Shown piece after piece: positions 31,877 through 38,524 of a stretch of 38,524 bases of DNA. The position numbers and the translations under genes were made by a program. Numbering within the stretch: position 1 is the stretch's first letter; every line of letters starts with the position of its first letter. This DNA comes from ZC4RG30 sp965652645. Its GTDB lineage: Bacteria; Pseudomonadota; Gammaproteobacteria; Steroidobacterales; Steroidobacteraceae. Under the pieces are notes generated by a model. That model ran no database searches, was not told where the DNA came from, and saw nothing but the letters and a program-made list of their open reading frames with translations. The stretch spans positions 1-38,524 of the forward strand of contig CBFGXE010000026.1 of NCBI GenBank assembly GCA_965652645.1. The letters are read 5' to 3'.

Positions 31877-32479
31877 TCAGACGCCGAGGTTGTCGGCGGC
31901 AAACTGCCAGTTGAGCAGCTTGTCGATCACCGCATTGGCATAGTCCGGACGGCGGTTCTGGTAGTCCAGGTAATACGCGTGCTCCCACACGTCGATGGTC
32001 AGCAGCGCCTTCTGGCCCTTGGTGAGCGGCAGGTCGGCGTTGGCGGTCTTGGTGACCGCCAGCTTGCCGCCATCGGAGACCAGCCACGCCCAGCCGCTGC
32101 CGAACTGCGTGGTGGCGGCCGTGGCGAGCTCCTTCTTCAGGTTGTCCAGGCTGCCGAAGTCCTTCTCGATCAGCTGCGCCAGCGCGGTGGGGGGCGTGCC
32201 GCCCCCACCGGGCTTCAGGCTGTTCCAGAAGAAGGTGTGGTTCCACACCTGGGCGGAGTTGTTGAACACGCCAACCTTGTCGGGCTTGCCGGCGGATTCA
32301 AGGATGATCTTCTCCAGCGGCTGCCCTTCCAGCGGCGTGCCGGCAATCAGCTTGTTGAGGTTGTCCACGTAGGCCTTGTGGTGCTTGCCGTAGTGGAATC
32401 CGATCGTGTTGGCGCTGATGACCGGGTCGAGCGCGTTGTCGGCCCAGGGAAGCGGAGGCAGGGTGATGGATTGGGTCAC
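31877..32479 (-). CDS. sodB: Superoxide dismutase [Fe]
   Basis: Converts superoxide to oxygen and hydrogen peroxide in the cytoplasm; 200 residues. A GTG start (32479) is used: no in-frame ATG lies near, and MTQSITLPPLPWADNALDPV is the expected N-terminus. All four metal ligands are present: His29 (GFHYGKHHKAYVDNLN), His81 (QVWNHTFFW), Asp163 and His167 (DVWEHAYYLDYQ). Gln77 before the second His and TTQFGSGWAWLV are the iron-type pattern as in E. coli SodB. It is a single-gene unit with its own terminator and a palindromic promoter region. Confidence 0.96.
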   Translation of the reverse strand: MTQSITLPPLPWADNALDPVISANTIGFHYGKHHKAYVDNLNKLIAGTPLEGQPLEKIILESAGKPDKVGVFNNSAQVWNHTFFWNSLKPGGGGTPPTALAQLIEKDFGSLDNLKKELATAATTQFGSGWAWLVSDGGKLAVTKTANADLPLTKGQKALLTIDVWEHAYYLDYQNRRPDYANAVIDKLLNWQFAADNLGV

Positions 32480-32518
32480 TGTGGTGTCTCGCGGTTGGCA
32501 CGCGGGCAGAGGACCCGC

Positions 32519-32547
32519 GCCGGGAGGGCGATGATAGCGCTCCCGGC
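32519..32547 (-). promoter_or_regulatory. Palindrome around the sodB -10 element
   Basis: The perfect 8-bp arms GCCGGGAG (32519-32526) and CTCCCGGC (32540-32547) flank a 13-bp spacer holding TATCAT on the minus strand (32536-32531), a good -10 box. Repressor binding or hairpin formation here could control sodB. Confidence 0.4.
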
Positions 32548-32579
32548 GGCAGTTTTGGCCAGTCCGGTACGAGGAGGGC

Positions 32580-33254
32580 TCAGAACCGGTAAAGGATGTG
32601 CAACTGGAGGACAGGCCAGAGCTTGAAGTCCCTGGCCTGGTCTTCCTTGTCCGCACGCTCAGCTTCGAGATCCGCCTGGAATTCGGAATTGTTGGCCAAT
32701 GCGCCTGAACTGGAAACACGCACCTTTGGCGACCCCTGAAGCATCACGCCCGCCTCGATGCCAAGCGCAAGTCCGCTCTTGAATTTGCCCGCCTTGCCTA
32801 CCGTCAGCGTCGGAGAGAATTTCCTGAAAGACACCTTGCCTTTCAGCTGCCCGATTTCCGCCTGGGTGTATTCGCCTTCGCCGATCTCCACCAGCGAATC
32901 CACGGGAGTACCGGTAGCGACAACCTTGTTGCTGTTGGCGCGCGCGCCTACAGAAAACCGCGTGCTTCCGCCGAGAGGATAGAGGTCGACCGCAAAGCCC
33001 ACGGAGTTGAGCTTGGCTTTCGCGTCGTACCGGATGCCGTCCTTCTCTTCGTCGAAATCGTAGCCGTAAAAACCGCCGTTGACCCGCACGCCCAGGGCAC
33101 GATTGAACCGGTAGCCCACATCCGGGCTGATGCCCAGCGTTCCTCCCGACACGCCAACCGTCCAGATGCCACCGCCCTCCCCGGCAGCAGACACCTTGGT
33201 TGAACAGAACATTGCCACCGCCAGCACACACGCCGCAGCTCTTGCAGACGACAT
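32580..33254 (-). CDS. Predicted small outer-membrane beta-barrel protein
   Basis: A 224-residue exported protein with a signal peptide (cleavage after KVSA, near residue 23). Alternating hydrophobic strands and a C-terminal Phe in LQLHILYRF suggest an eight-stranded barrel. Tentative barrel strands: IWTVGVSGGTLGISPDVGYR, LGVRVNGGFYGYDFD, LNSVGFAVDLYPLGGSTRFS, FSPTLTVGKAG, LALGIEAGVML. The layout resembles small OmpA/OmpW-like or Slr-type barrels, but I do not recognise a named family. GGGAG lies nine bases before the ATG. Its base composition is a little less GC-rich than that of its neighbours. It is divergent from the ada-like gene, with 181 bp between them. Confidence 0.75.
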   Translation of the reverse strand: MSSARAAACVLAVAMFCSTKVSAAGEGGGIWTVGVSGGTLGISPDVGYRFNRALGVRVNGGFYGYDFDEEKDGIRYDAKAKLNSVGFAVDLYPLGGSTRFSVGARANSNKVVATGTPVDSLVEIGEGEYTQAEIGQLKGKVSFRKFSPTLTVGKAGKFKSGLALGIEAGVMLQGSPKVRVSSSGALANNSEFQADLEAERADKEDQARDFKLWPVLQLHILYRF

Positions 33255-33435
33255 AGATACACTCCCTTGGATACTGGATGTCTGGGTTGGATTGTGATTT
33301 GTCGTTATGACCCGGAACCGCTGAAATCATAGCCTGAGCCGGGCCGGCGCCGCCCGACCGCATCACATTCCGGGCACCAGCGGCCAGAGCAAGATTCGGG
33401 ATGCCCGACTGCGTCACAGGCGGTAACTTGCGCAC

Positions 33436-34401
33436 ATGCCATCGCGCCGCCCCATTGCCGCCCCCCCTCCCCCTCCTGCCGGGCACAACCCGGTACGGGA
33501 GCGGAATGCCGCCCTGGTGGCGGCCGCCTGCCGGCAGATCGAAAGCGCCGGGCGAATGCCCGACCTCGGGGAGCTGGCTGCCGCGGCAGGCCTGAGCCCG
33601 TTTCATTTCCACCGGCTCTTCAAGCAGGTCACGGGGCTCACGCCCAGGCGCTATGCCGATGCCCATCGCGCCCTCCTGGTGCAGGCCGAACTTGCCCGTG
33701 GCGCGCGCGTGACCGATGCGGTCTATGCGGCCGGCTTCGGTTCCAGCAGCCGCTTTTATGACCAGGCGGCGGCACAACTGGGCATGCGGCCGGCGCAGTA
33801 CCGCGATGGCGGGCGCGGCAGCACCATCCGCTTCGCAGTGGCCCAGTGCACCATGGGCGCGCTGCTGGTGGCCGCCTCGGAGGCCGGCCTGTGCGCCATC
33901 CTGCTCGGTGATGACGCGGAAGTGCTGGTGCGCGACCTGCAGGACCGCTTCCGGCAGGCGCGGCTCATCGGTGCCGACGCTGCCTTCGAAAGCTGGGTGG
34001 CGCAGGTGGTGGGATTCGTGGAGTCACCCGGCATCGGGCTCGACCTGCCGCTGGACCTGCGCGGCACGGCATTCCAGCGGCGCGTGTGGGAGGCATTGCG
34101 GCGCATTCCGGTGGGCGAGACCGTCTCCTATGCCACGCTGGCCGCAAGCCTCGGGCAGCCGCGCGCGGTGCGCGCCGTGGCACGCGCCTGTGCCGCCAAT
34201 CCGCTGGCCGTGGCCGTGCCCTGTCACCGCGTGGTGCGAACCGATGGTGCGCTGTCTGGATACCGCTGGGGCGTGGCGCGCAAGCGCGAACTGCTCGCGC
34301 GCGAGCAGCGCGGCAGCAAGGCGGATGCGCGTGGCGGCACTGCGCCGGCTCAGGCGCCGGAGAAATCGAAGTCGATGTCGTCGGGCACGGCCACGTCGTA
34401 G
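33436..34401 (+). CDS. AraC-type DNA-binding / methylated-DNA-protein cysteine methyltransferase (Ada-like fusion)
   Basis: A 321-residue DNA repair protein that removes alkyl groups from O6-alkylguanine onto its own cysteine. An AraC-type helix-turn-helix (about 30-125: DLGELAAAAGLSPFHFHRLF, then VTDAVYAAGFGSSSRFYDQA) is fused to a methyltransferase domain (about 135-290). The active site is AVPCHRVVR with Cys263, preceded by ETVSYATLAASLGQPRAVRA. The N-terminal zinc domain of E. coli Ada, which senses methylphosphotriesters, is absent. It may still regulate transcription through the AraC part. The last 30 residues are low-complexity and overlap the convergent DUF6644-type gene by 52 bp. Confidence 0.92.
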   Translation: MPSRRPIAAPPPPPAGHNPVRERNAALVAAACRQIESAGRMPDLGELAAAAGLSPFHFHRLFKQVTGLTPRRYADAHRALLVQAELARGARVTDAVYAAGFGSSSRFYDQAAAQLGMRPAQYRDGGRGSTIRFAVAQCTMGALLVAASEAGLCAILLGDDAEVLVRDLQDRFRQARLIGADAAFESWVAQVVGFVESPGIGLDLPLDLRGTAFQRRVWEALRRIPVGETVSYATLAASLGQPRAVRAVARACAANPLAVAVPCHRVVRTDGALSGYRWGVARKRELLAREQRGSKADARGGTAPAQAPEKSKSMSSGTATS

Positions 34402-34892
34402 CCCTTGGTGAAGCCTATCACCCGGCCGAGCACCACCACCGTGGTCCACAGCAGCAGGGAAAGCGCACCAGCCAGGCGCGCCGCGCGCGGTGGCGGCAGG
34501 TTGCGGTCCCAGGCAGCCACGCCGCGGAACGTGTGGAGCTGGAACACCAGCATGTTCACGCCGGCCAGCAGGATGGCCAGCAGCTTGAAGCGGAAGGCGG
34601 TGTTGAACCAGTAGGTGGTGGCATTGGCCGCGAAATAAAGCGCGCCGGTGAACAGCGCACCGGCGAACGCGACCCAGGTGAGGCGCAGCATCTCTGCCGA
34701 CACGCGGGTCACCGCGCGCTGGCGGTCCGCCAGGCCCAGCAGGCGCAGGTCCACCACCAGGATGCTGCCGAAGACCATCGCGATGCACAGCACGTGGGCG
34801 GCATTCACCCAGGGCATGGCAAGTACATTGCCGCGCATCCACTCCCCCGCCGCCGAGGACTCGATGGACTGGACCAGCGACGGCGCATTCAC
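34350..34892 (-). CDS. DUF6644-like four-helix membrane protein (second copy)
   Basis: A 180-residue inner-membrane protein with four predicted helices. Near residue 33, in the first helix, WVNAAHVLCIAMVFGSILVV has a buried His. FRFKLLAILLAGVNMLVFQLHTF forms a later helix with another His. The GTG start (34892) overlaps the stop of the preceding gene by four bases (GTGA), a sign of translational coupling. It resembles its upstream neighbour (H-x-L-x-I at the same place, FR-x-K-x-L later), so the two look like a duplicated pair. DUF6644 is my recollection of the family name; the function is unknown. The C-terminus is acidic (DVAVPDDIDFDFSGA). Confidence 0.75.
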   Translation of the reverse strand: MNAPSLVQSIESSAAGEWMRGNVLAMPWVNAAHVLCIAMVFGSILVVDLRLLGLADRQRAVTRVSAEMLRLTWVAFAGALFTGALYFAANATTYWFNTAFRFKLLAILLAGVNMLVFQLHTFRGVAAWDRNLPPPRAARLAGALSLLLWTTVVVLGRVIGFTKGYDVAVPDDIDFDFSGA

Positions 34893-35434
34893 GGCGCGCC
34901 CTGCAGCACGGCCGGTGACCAGCTGCCCCAGATCGCATCGTCATAGGCAATGGCACGACCGAGGAAGACCACTGCCAGCCACAGCAGCACGGTGGCCACC
35001 GCGGCCATCCTGGTGATGGCGGGAAATTCCGCATCTCCCGCCGCACCCGCCGACGCGCTGGCGGCCCTGCGCATGCGCCTGCCGAAGACCGCCACGCCGG
35101 CCAGGCCCACCGCCAGCAGCAGCATCTTCACGCGGAAGGACAGGGTCATCAGCTCGCGCACGGGTTCCGACAGCGTCAGCAGCAGCCCGGTGGCGGCCAT
35201 CACCAGCACGCCGCCCCACAGGAAAGGGGCGAATCGCGCCCATACGCGGGCGAAGGGCTCATCCATGCGCGCAACACCCAGCACGCGCGAGGCAATCACC
35301 AGCACCGCGATGAACACCACGCCGATCATCAGGATGTGCACGGATTGCAGCGCGGGCACCAGCCAGGGGCTGGACTGGATGGCGACACTCACCGGCGTGG
35401 CCTGCAGCCACGTCGCGAACTCCAGCAGCCCCAT
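34889..35434 (-). CDS. DUF6644-like four-helix membrane protein (first copy)
   Basis: A 181-residue inner-membrane protein with four or five helices. The first helix region ALQSVHILMIGVVFIAVLVI carries a His at the same position as its downstream paralogue. VLVMAATGLLLTLSEPVREL, then FRVKMLLLAVGLAGVAVFGR, recalls the helices of CopD-like and cytochrome b561-like proteins, by eye only. The ATG (35434) is 5 bp after the DUF6152-like gene's stop, and the stop overlaps the next gene. It belongs to the four-gene cluster 34350-37501. A membrane redox, heme or copper role is possible but unproven. Confidence 0.75.
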   Translation of the reverse strand: MGLLEFATWLQATPVSVAIQSSPWLVPALQSVHILMIGVVFIAVLVIASRVLGVARMDEPFARVWARFAPFLWGGVLVMAATGLLLTLSEPVRELMTLSFRVKMLLLAVGLAGVAVFGRRMRRAASASAGAAGDAEFPAITRMAAVATVLLWLAVVFLGRAIAYDDAIWGSWSPAVLQGAP

Positions 35435-35439
35435 TGCGG

Positions 35440-35928
35440 TCAGTTGGTGGGCGCCGGCAACGGGCCTTCGCCAAAGGCCTGGTGGCCCTCGACCGAATCG
35501 CAGTGTTTGCCCGGCTGCGGCGGCGTGCGGCCCGGGCACTTGAACAGCGGGCCCTGGCGCAGGCCCTTGTGCTCGCCGCTGCGCATCGGCCGCATCGCGA
35601 CGCTGAACACCGTGCCCTTGGGGAAGGAGGACACCGAGATGCCCTCGCCGGCAGAGGCCGCGGAACCGGCCATCTCCACCTCCCAGATCACCGCCTCGCC
35701 CCGCTCGTCGCGTTCCACGTTCTTGCGCTCGGCATTCATGGGCGCGAAATAGATCTGCAGGTGGTTGGCGTCGGGATTCACCACCGTGACCACGCCGGTG
35801 AAGACCATGGTCTTCGTCTGGTCGAAGGGCGCGAAGGAATGGTGGGCCTGCAGCGGAATGGCCGCGGCCAGCACCACGGCAAGCATGCCCATCCGACACC
35901 CACGCGATCCACACGGCCTGATGCTCAT
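35440..35928 (-). CDS. DUF6152-like exported protein with N-terminal His-His
   Basis: A 162-residue exported protein. After a signal peptide (MGMLAVVLAAAIPLQA) the predicted mature protein begins HHSFAPFDQTKTMVFTGVVT, so His is at or next to the N-terminus. The AHHSF-x-FD-x2-K and VNPDANHLQIYF pattern matches the DUF6152 family as I recall it. The rest is a small beta-rich domain ending in KCPGRTPPQPGKHCDSV with two Cys. GAGGG precedes the ATG. It follows the 519-residue gene by 13 bp. The biochemical role is unknown; the terminal histidines suggest metal binding, as in CopC, but this is inference. Confidence 0.8.
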   Translation of the reverse strand: MSIRPCGSRGCRMGMLAVVLAAAIPLQAHHSFAPFDQTKTMVFTGVVTVVNPDANHLQIYFAPMNAERKNVERDERGEAVIWEVEMAGSAASAGEGISVSSFPKGTVFSVAMRPMRSGEHKGLRQGPLFKCPGRTPPQPGKHCDSVEGHQAFGEGPLPAPTN

Positions 35929-35941
35929 GGAGTTGCCCTCT

Positions 35942-37501
35942 CTAGTCGAACCTGAACAACGCTTCCTGCTCTTCCTTCGCGGGATTCTTCATGCCCTGCT
36001 CGTAACGCTCCTCCCACATCTTCGCCCACGGGCGGTTGTAGATGTCGGGCACCACGTATTCGATCTTCTGGCCCGGGCTGGTGGGCGTGGAGCGGTTGTC
36101 CACCGGGAAGATCGTCGGCACGCATTCGATGAAGGTGTAGGGATTGCCCTGGTCCACGCCGCCCATGCGCGTGAGGTCGCGCACGATGCGGATGGGCTCC
36201 ACGAAGGCCTCCGGGTCGTAGAAGATCGCCTCGTGGTTGAGCGCCACCAGCCTGCCGGCGGCGTCACGCACCGGCGTGTAGATCTCCACCGTCTGCAGCT
36301 TGCTGGAGAACTCGAACTTGCCGTGCACCATCCAGCCCTGGATGTTGGAGGTCCAGGTGATGAGCACGTCCCTGTCCCAGAAGCCCACCGTCTCGCCATA
36401 CCAGCGCGGCACGTCGGCACCCAGGCGCGGCACCGCGCCGGTGAGGTTGAAGCTGCGGCCCACGTTGATGTTGGTGACGAAGTTGCGCGCCACGCCGGTG
36501 GCGATCTGCACCAGTTCGGGAGTCACCAGCACGAAGTGCGGGTTGATCTGGGGCTGGATGGCCACCGGGTCGAAACGCCGCATGAAACCCTCCGGCCAGC
36601 AGTACTGCGACGGCCAGTGCGAGGCGGCGCTCACGGCCTCGTGGTAGAGCATCTGCACCATGCGCTTGCGGTATTCGGGCGTGAGCAGCGAGAGGATGGT
36701 GGGGACCTGGCTGGAGCGCAGCGTGGAATACCAGTCGCCGCGCATGGCCACCGAGTAGCGTCCGGTCAGCTCGCCCGGCACGGTGGCATAGGTGTGTTTC
36801 GTCGGGCCGCCGCGCGCCTTCGTCTCCTCGAGCAGCGCCTCGTAGTGCGCCTGCGCGGTCTTGAAGGGATAGGGACTGATGATGGATGAGCGCGGGTAGT
36901 CCACATCGCAGAATCCCCAGGCTGCCTTCGCCGGATCCTCGGTCATGGCCGTGCCATTGGCGCCCCGCTGCGATTCCAGCGCGAAGGGACTGTTGCAGCG
37001 GAAATAACGCGGGTCACTCCACAGCGCGGTGTCCTGGTAGAAATCCTTCGTGGTGAAGATGTCCACGGGCAGGGGCTGGATGCCGGGCGGCGTGTCGCCG
37101 TTGATGGCGGAGCCGGTGACGATGGCGCCGCCGCCGCCCTGGCCGGGTTGCGGCGGACGACCCGGCGTGCCCGGCGGGCCGCCACCCGGTCCTGCTGCGC
37201 GCTGCGCTACCGGACCGACGGTCCAGGGTTCGCGCCGGCGCAGGTCGGCCGCGCGCTGTTCGAGCGTCTGGCCGGGCGCTGCGAATCCGCCGCCGCCGGG
37301 CGGGCCACCGCCTGGAGGTCCCCCTCGCGGTGCACCACCGCCACGGCCCGGTGCCGCAGGCCCGACGAGGTCCACCGCCAACGGCGCGCCCCGCCCCACG
37401 CTGCGCAAGCCAGGATCGGCCACCTGCTGCGCCAGGGTCGTGGCGGTGGAGGCCACTACTGCCGCAGCCGCCGCATACGCAAGCCACTTCGCGATCCGCA
37501 T
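35942..37501 (-). CDS. Large exported protein of unknown function, first gene of the DUF6152/DUF6644-type cluster
   Basis: A 519-residue protein with a signal peptide (MRIAKWLAYAAAAAVVASTATTLA). Two Gly/Pro-rich low-complexity stretches (about 50-75 and 103-126) flank EQRAADLRRREPWTVGP. The folded part starts near residue 145 (PVDIFTTKDFYQDTALWSDP). It has several Cys/Trp-rich motifs: YFRCNSPFALESQ, WGFCDVDYPR and HWPSQYCWPEGFMRRFDP. Later strands such as DVLITWTSNIQGWMVHGKFE and ALNHEAIFYDPEAFVEPIRI suggest a beta-rich domain like those in lipocalin/DUF1329-style proteins, without a firm match. It is the leading gene of four tightly spaced minus-strand genes. I do not recognise a characterised family. 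Confidence 0.8.
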   Translation of the reverse strand: MRIAKWLAYAAAAAVVASTATTLAQQVADPGLRSVGRGAPLAVDLVGPAAPGRGGGAPRGGPPGGGPPGGGGFAAPGQTLEQRAADLRRREPWTVGPVAQRAAGPGGGPPGTPGRPPQPGQGGGGAIVTGSAINGDTPPGIQPLPVDIFTTKDFYQDTALWSDPRYFRCNSPFALESQRGANGTAMTEDPAKAAWGFCDVDYPRSSIISPYPFKTAQAHYEALLEETKARGGPTKHTYATVPGELTGRYSVAMRGDWYSTLRSSQVPTILSLLTPEYRKRMVQMLYHEAVSAASHWPSQYCWPEGFMRRFDPVAIQPQINPHFVLVTPELVQIATGVARNFVTNINVGRSFNLTGAVPRLGADVPRWYGETVGFWDRDVLITWTSNIQGWMVHGKFEFSSKLQTVEIYTPVRDAAGRLVALNHEAIFYDPEAFVEPIRIVRDLTRMGGVDQGNPYTFIECVPTIFPVDNRSTPTSPGQKIEYVVPDIYNRPWAKMWEERYEQGMKNPAKEEQEALFRFD

Positions 37502-37528
37502 AGCCGATCCCCCCGTGTTGGCGCCGGC

Positions 37529-38434
37529 TCAGGGCCCGGGCGCAGTCACCAGTGGAGAGTAGCCCCCCCCGGTGCTGGCTGCCTCGACATCCTCGAATCC
37601 GGCCGCCCCAAGGAAACCGCGCAATTCGGCCAGCGTGAACTGGCGCCCCCTGGTGCCGATCAGCATCAGCAGCGAGAACGCCGCCGCGGGCCACGGCCCG
37701 GTGCCCTCGTCATCCATCAGCACTTCATGCAGCAGGATGCGTCCGCCGGGCGGCAGCGCCTCGAAGGACTTGCGCGCCAGCATCCGGCAGGTGTCATCGG
37801 ACCAGTCGTGGAAGATGTTGGAGAAAAAATGCGCGTCGAAGCCCTGCGGCCAGGGCTGCGTGAACATGTCCAGCGACAGGGTCTTCACGCGCGCGGCGGC
37901 ACCCCGCGCGGCGATGTAGCGCTCCGCCTCGGCGCAGATGGTGTCGATCTCCAGCACCGTGGCGGCCAGCGCGGGCCAGGCCACGGCGATCTCGATGGCG
38001 AAGATGCCGGAGCCTCCGCCCACGTCGAGCAGGGAGCCGATGTCGCCGAACACCGCCTGCTGGGCCACTGCGCAGGCGGCGGCGCGGCTGTGCGCGTTCA
38101 TGAACGCGGTGACGGAACGCGCCAGGTCCGGCGGCATGGCCCCGCGTTCCCATTCCTCGGCCACAGAGGGGTATTGCTGCGCGCGGTCGCCGGTGCGCAG
38201 GGTCTCCAGCAACTGGGCGTGGAAGGGTTGCTGCTCCACGAAACGGTGCAGCACCGGCCCCACATACCCATCGGCGCGTGGATGAAGCCAGCGGCGTGCC
38301 GCGGCGGTGGCACGCCACAGCCCCTCGCGCCGTTCGACGAACCCCAGCGCCGCCAGCGCGCCCAGGTGCACGTTGAGCGCGCGCGCATCCACCTGCAGTT
38401 GCGCGGCCAGCGTCGCGGTGGTACTGCGTGGCAC
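37529..38434 (-). CDS. SAM-dependent O-methyltransferase (plant-type family 2), 5' end abnormal
   Basis: A 301-residue methyltransferase with a winged-helix dimerisation part (TTATLAAQLQVDARALNVHL) and a SAM-binding domain: SLLDVGGGSGIFAIEIAVAW, then FFSNIFHDWSDDTCRMLARK with the catalytic-type His, and LPPGGRILLHEVLMDDEG. Related enzymes methylate hydroxyl groups of quinones, polyketides or acetylserotonin. About 30 N-terminal residues normally seen before PRST (the first dimerisation helix) are missing. Upstream of the GTG at 38434, the same frame has no helix-like sequence and reaches a stop. The gene therefore appears cut at a junction near 38430. A shorter functional form cannot be excluded. 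Confidence 0.82.
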   Translation of the reverse strand: MPRSTTATLAAQLQVDARALNVHLGALAALGFVERREGLWRATAAARRWLHPRADGYVGPVLHRFVEQQPFHAQLLETLRTGDRAQQYPSVAEEWERGAMPPDLARSVTAFMNAHSRAAACAVAQQAVFGDIGSLLDVGGGSGIFAIEIAVAWPALAATVLEIDTICAEAERYIAARGAAARVKTLSLDMFTQPWPQGFDAHFFSNIFHDWSDDTCRMLARKSFEALPPGGRILLHEVLMDDEGTGPWPAAAFSLLMLIGTRGRQFTLAELRGFLGAAGFEDVEAASTGGGYSPLVTAPGP

Positions 38435-38524
38435 ACAGAACGCGCCGGGTAAGCCGCCGGAGAACGCGGTGCTCGCGCTGCGGGTTCAACTGAGCAAGCA
38501 CGACGGCCGCTGGCTGGTCGACGA
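38421..38524 (+). CDS. Possible fragment of an unrelated gene at the right edge
   Basis: Across the last 100 bases the plus strand reads an open, protein-like frame with no stop, including PGKPPENAVLALRVQLSKHD and GRWLVDD at the end. Its style (alternating strands, KHDGRWLVDD) recalls the end of a small beta-rich domain. The upstream boundary is not known, because the frame merges with the shadow of the methyltransferase near 38430. It may be a real neighbour, or foreign sequence from recombination or misassembly. Confidence 0.3.

Noticed and set aside
1..38524. CRISPR arrays, tRNA or rRNA genes, insertion sequences and phage genes
   Set aside because: I looked for regular repeats, cloverleaf-like segments, transposase motifs and terminal repeats and saw none.

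Overview
This is a GC-rich, densely packed chromosomal stretch from a Gram-negative bacterium, most likely a gammaproteobacterium of the Xanthomonadales/Nevskiales/Steroidobacteraceae type. Support for this includes a GlnE - CHCC zinc finger - KdkA-like kinase - WaaA string, a Pcm-like protein next to TolC, an RND pump, an Fe-type SodB, and a DUF6152/DUF6644-type gene group that I associate with such lineages. I see no rRNA, tRNA, insertion sequence, phage gene or CRISPR array. The placement rests on gene content only.

Layout. 1-2222 (-): the 5' part of a PAS-PAS-GGDEF-EAL protein that runs off the left edge. 2361-4452 (+): a Pcm-like methyltransferase and TolC. 4409-10758 (-): a tight six-gene block transcribed as SnoaL-like, SDR, glnE, zinc finger, kdkA, waaA. 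10828-13130 (-): alanine dehydrogenase, preceded by a structured RNA with a strong terminator, then a LysR regulator with palindromes over its promoter. 13314-14625 (-): a sulfotransferase and a DUF456 membrane protein. 14679-17252 (+): LemA and a large M48 protease. 17325-20220 (-): an MFS carrier, then a PiT phosphate transporter with its PhoU-like partner. 20356-21216 (+): an EamA-type carrier. 21222-23942 (-): an M16 protease. 24137-25354 (+): an aromatic-rich leader peptide, an attenuator and a DAHP synthase. 25397-31762 (-): a MarR - membrane fusion protein - RND pump - thioredoxin lipoprotein operon. 31877-33254 (-): SodB and an orphan outer-membrane-type protein. 33436-34401 (+): an AraC/O6-alkylguanine-DNA methyltransferase fusion. 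34350-37501 (-): a tight four-gene cell-envelope cluster of unknown function. 37529-38434 (-): an O-methyltransferase that lacks its N-terminus at a suspicious junction near the right edge.

How the genes work together. Several units serve the envelope: Kdo transfer and phosphorylation for lipid A/core, TolC plus an RND pump, LemA/M48 and M16 proteases. Others serve nitrogen and amino acid balance: GlnE, alanine dehydrogenase, DAHP synthase. The most striking regulatory element is upstream of the DAHP synthase gene. There, a 25-codon leader with the run FFYWQYFF, an antiterminator repeat and an intrinsic terminator form a complete ribosome-mediated attenuator reading all three aromatic amino acids. 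A second RNA element lies just upstream of ald and could be either a cis-acting leader or a separate small RNA. The four-gene cluster at 34350-37501 is the best candidate for an undescribed protein system.
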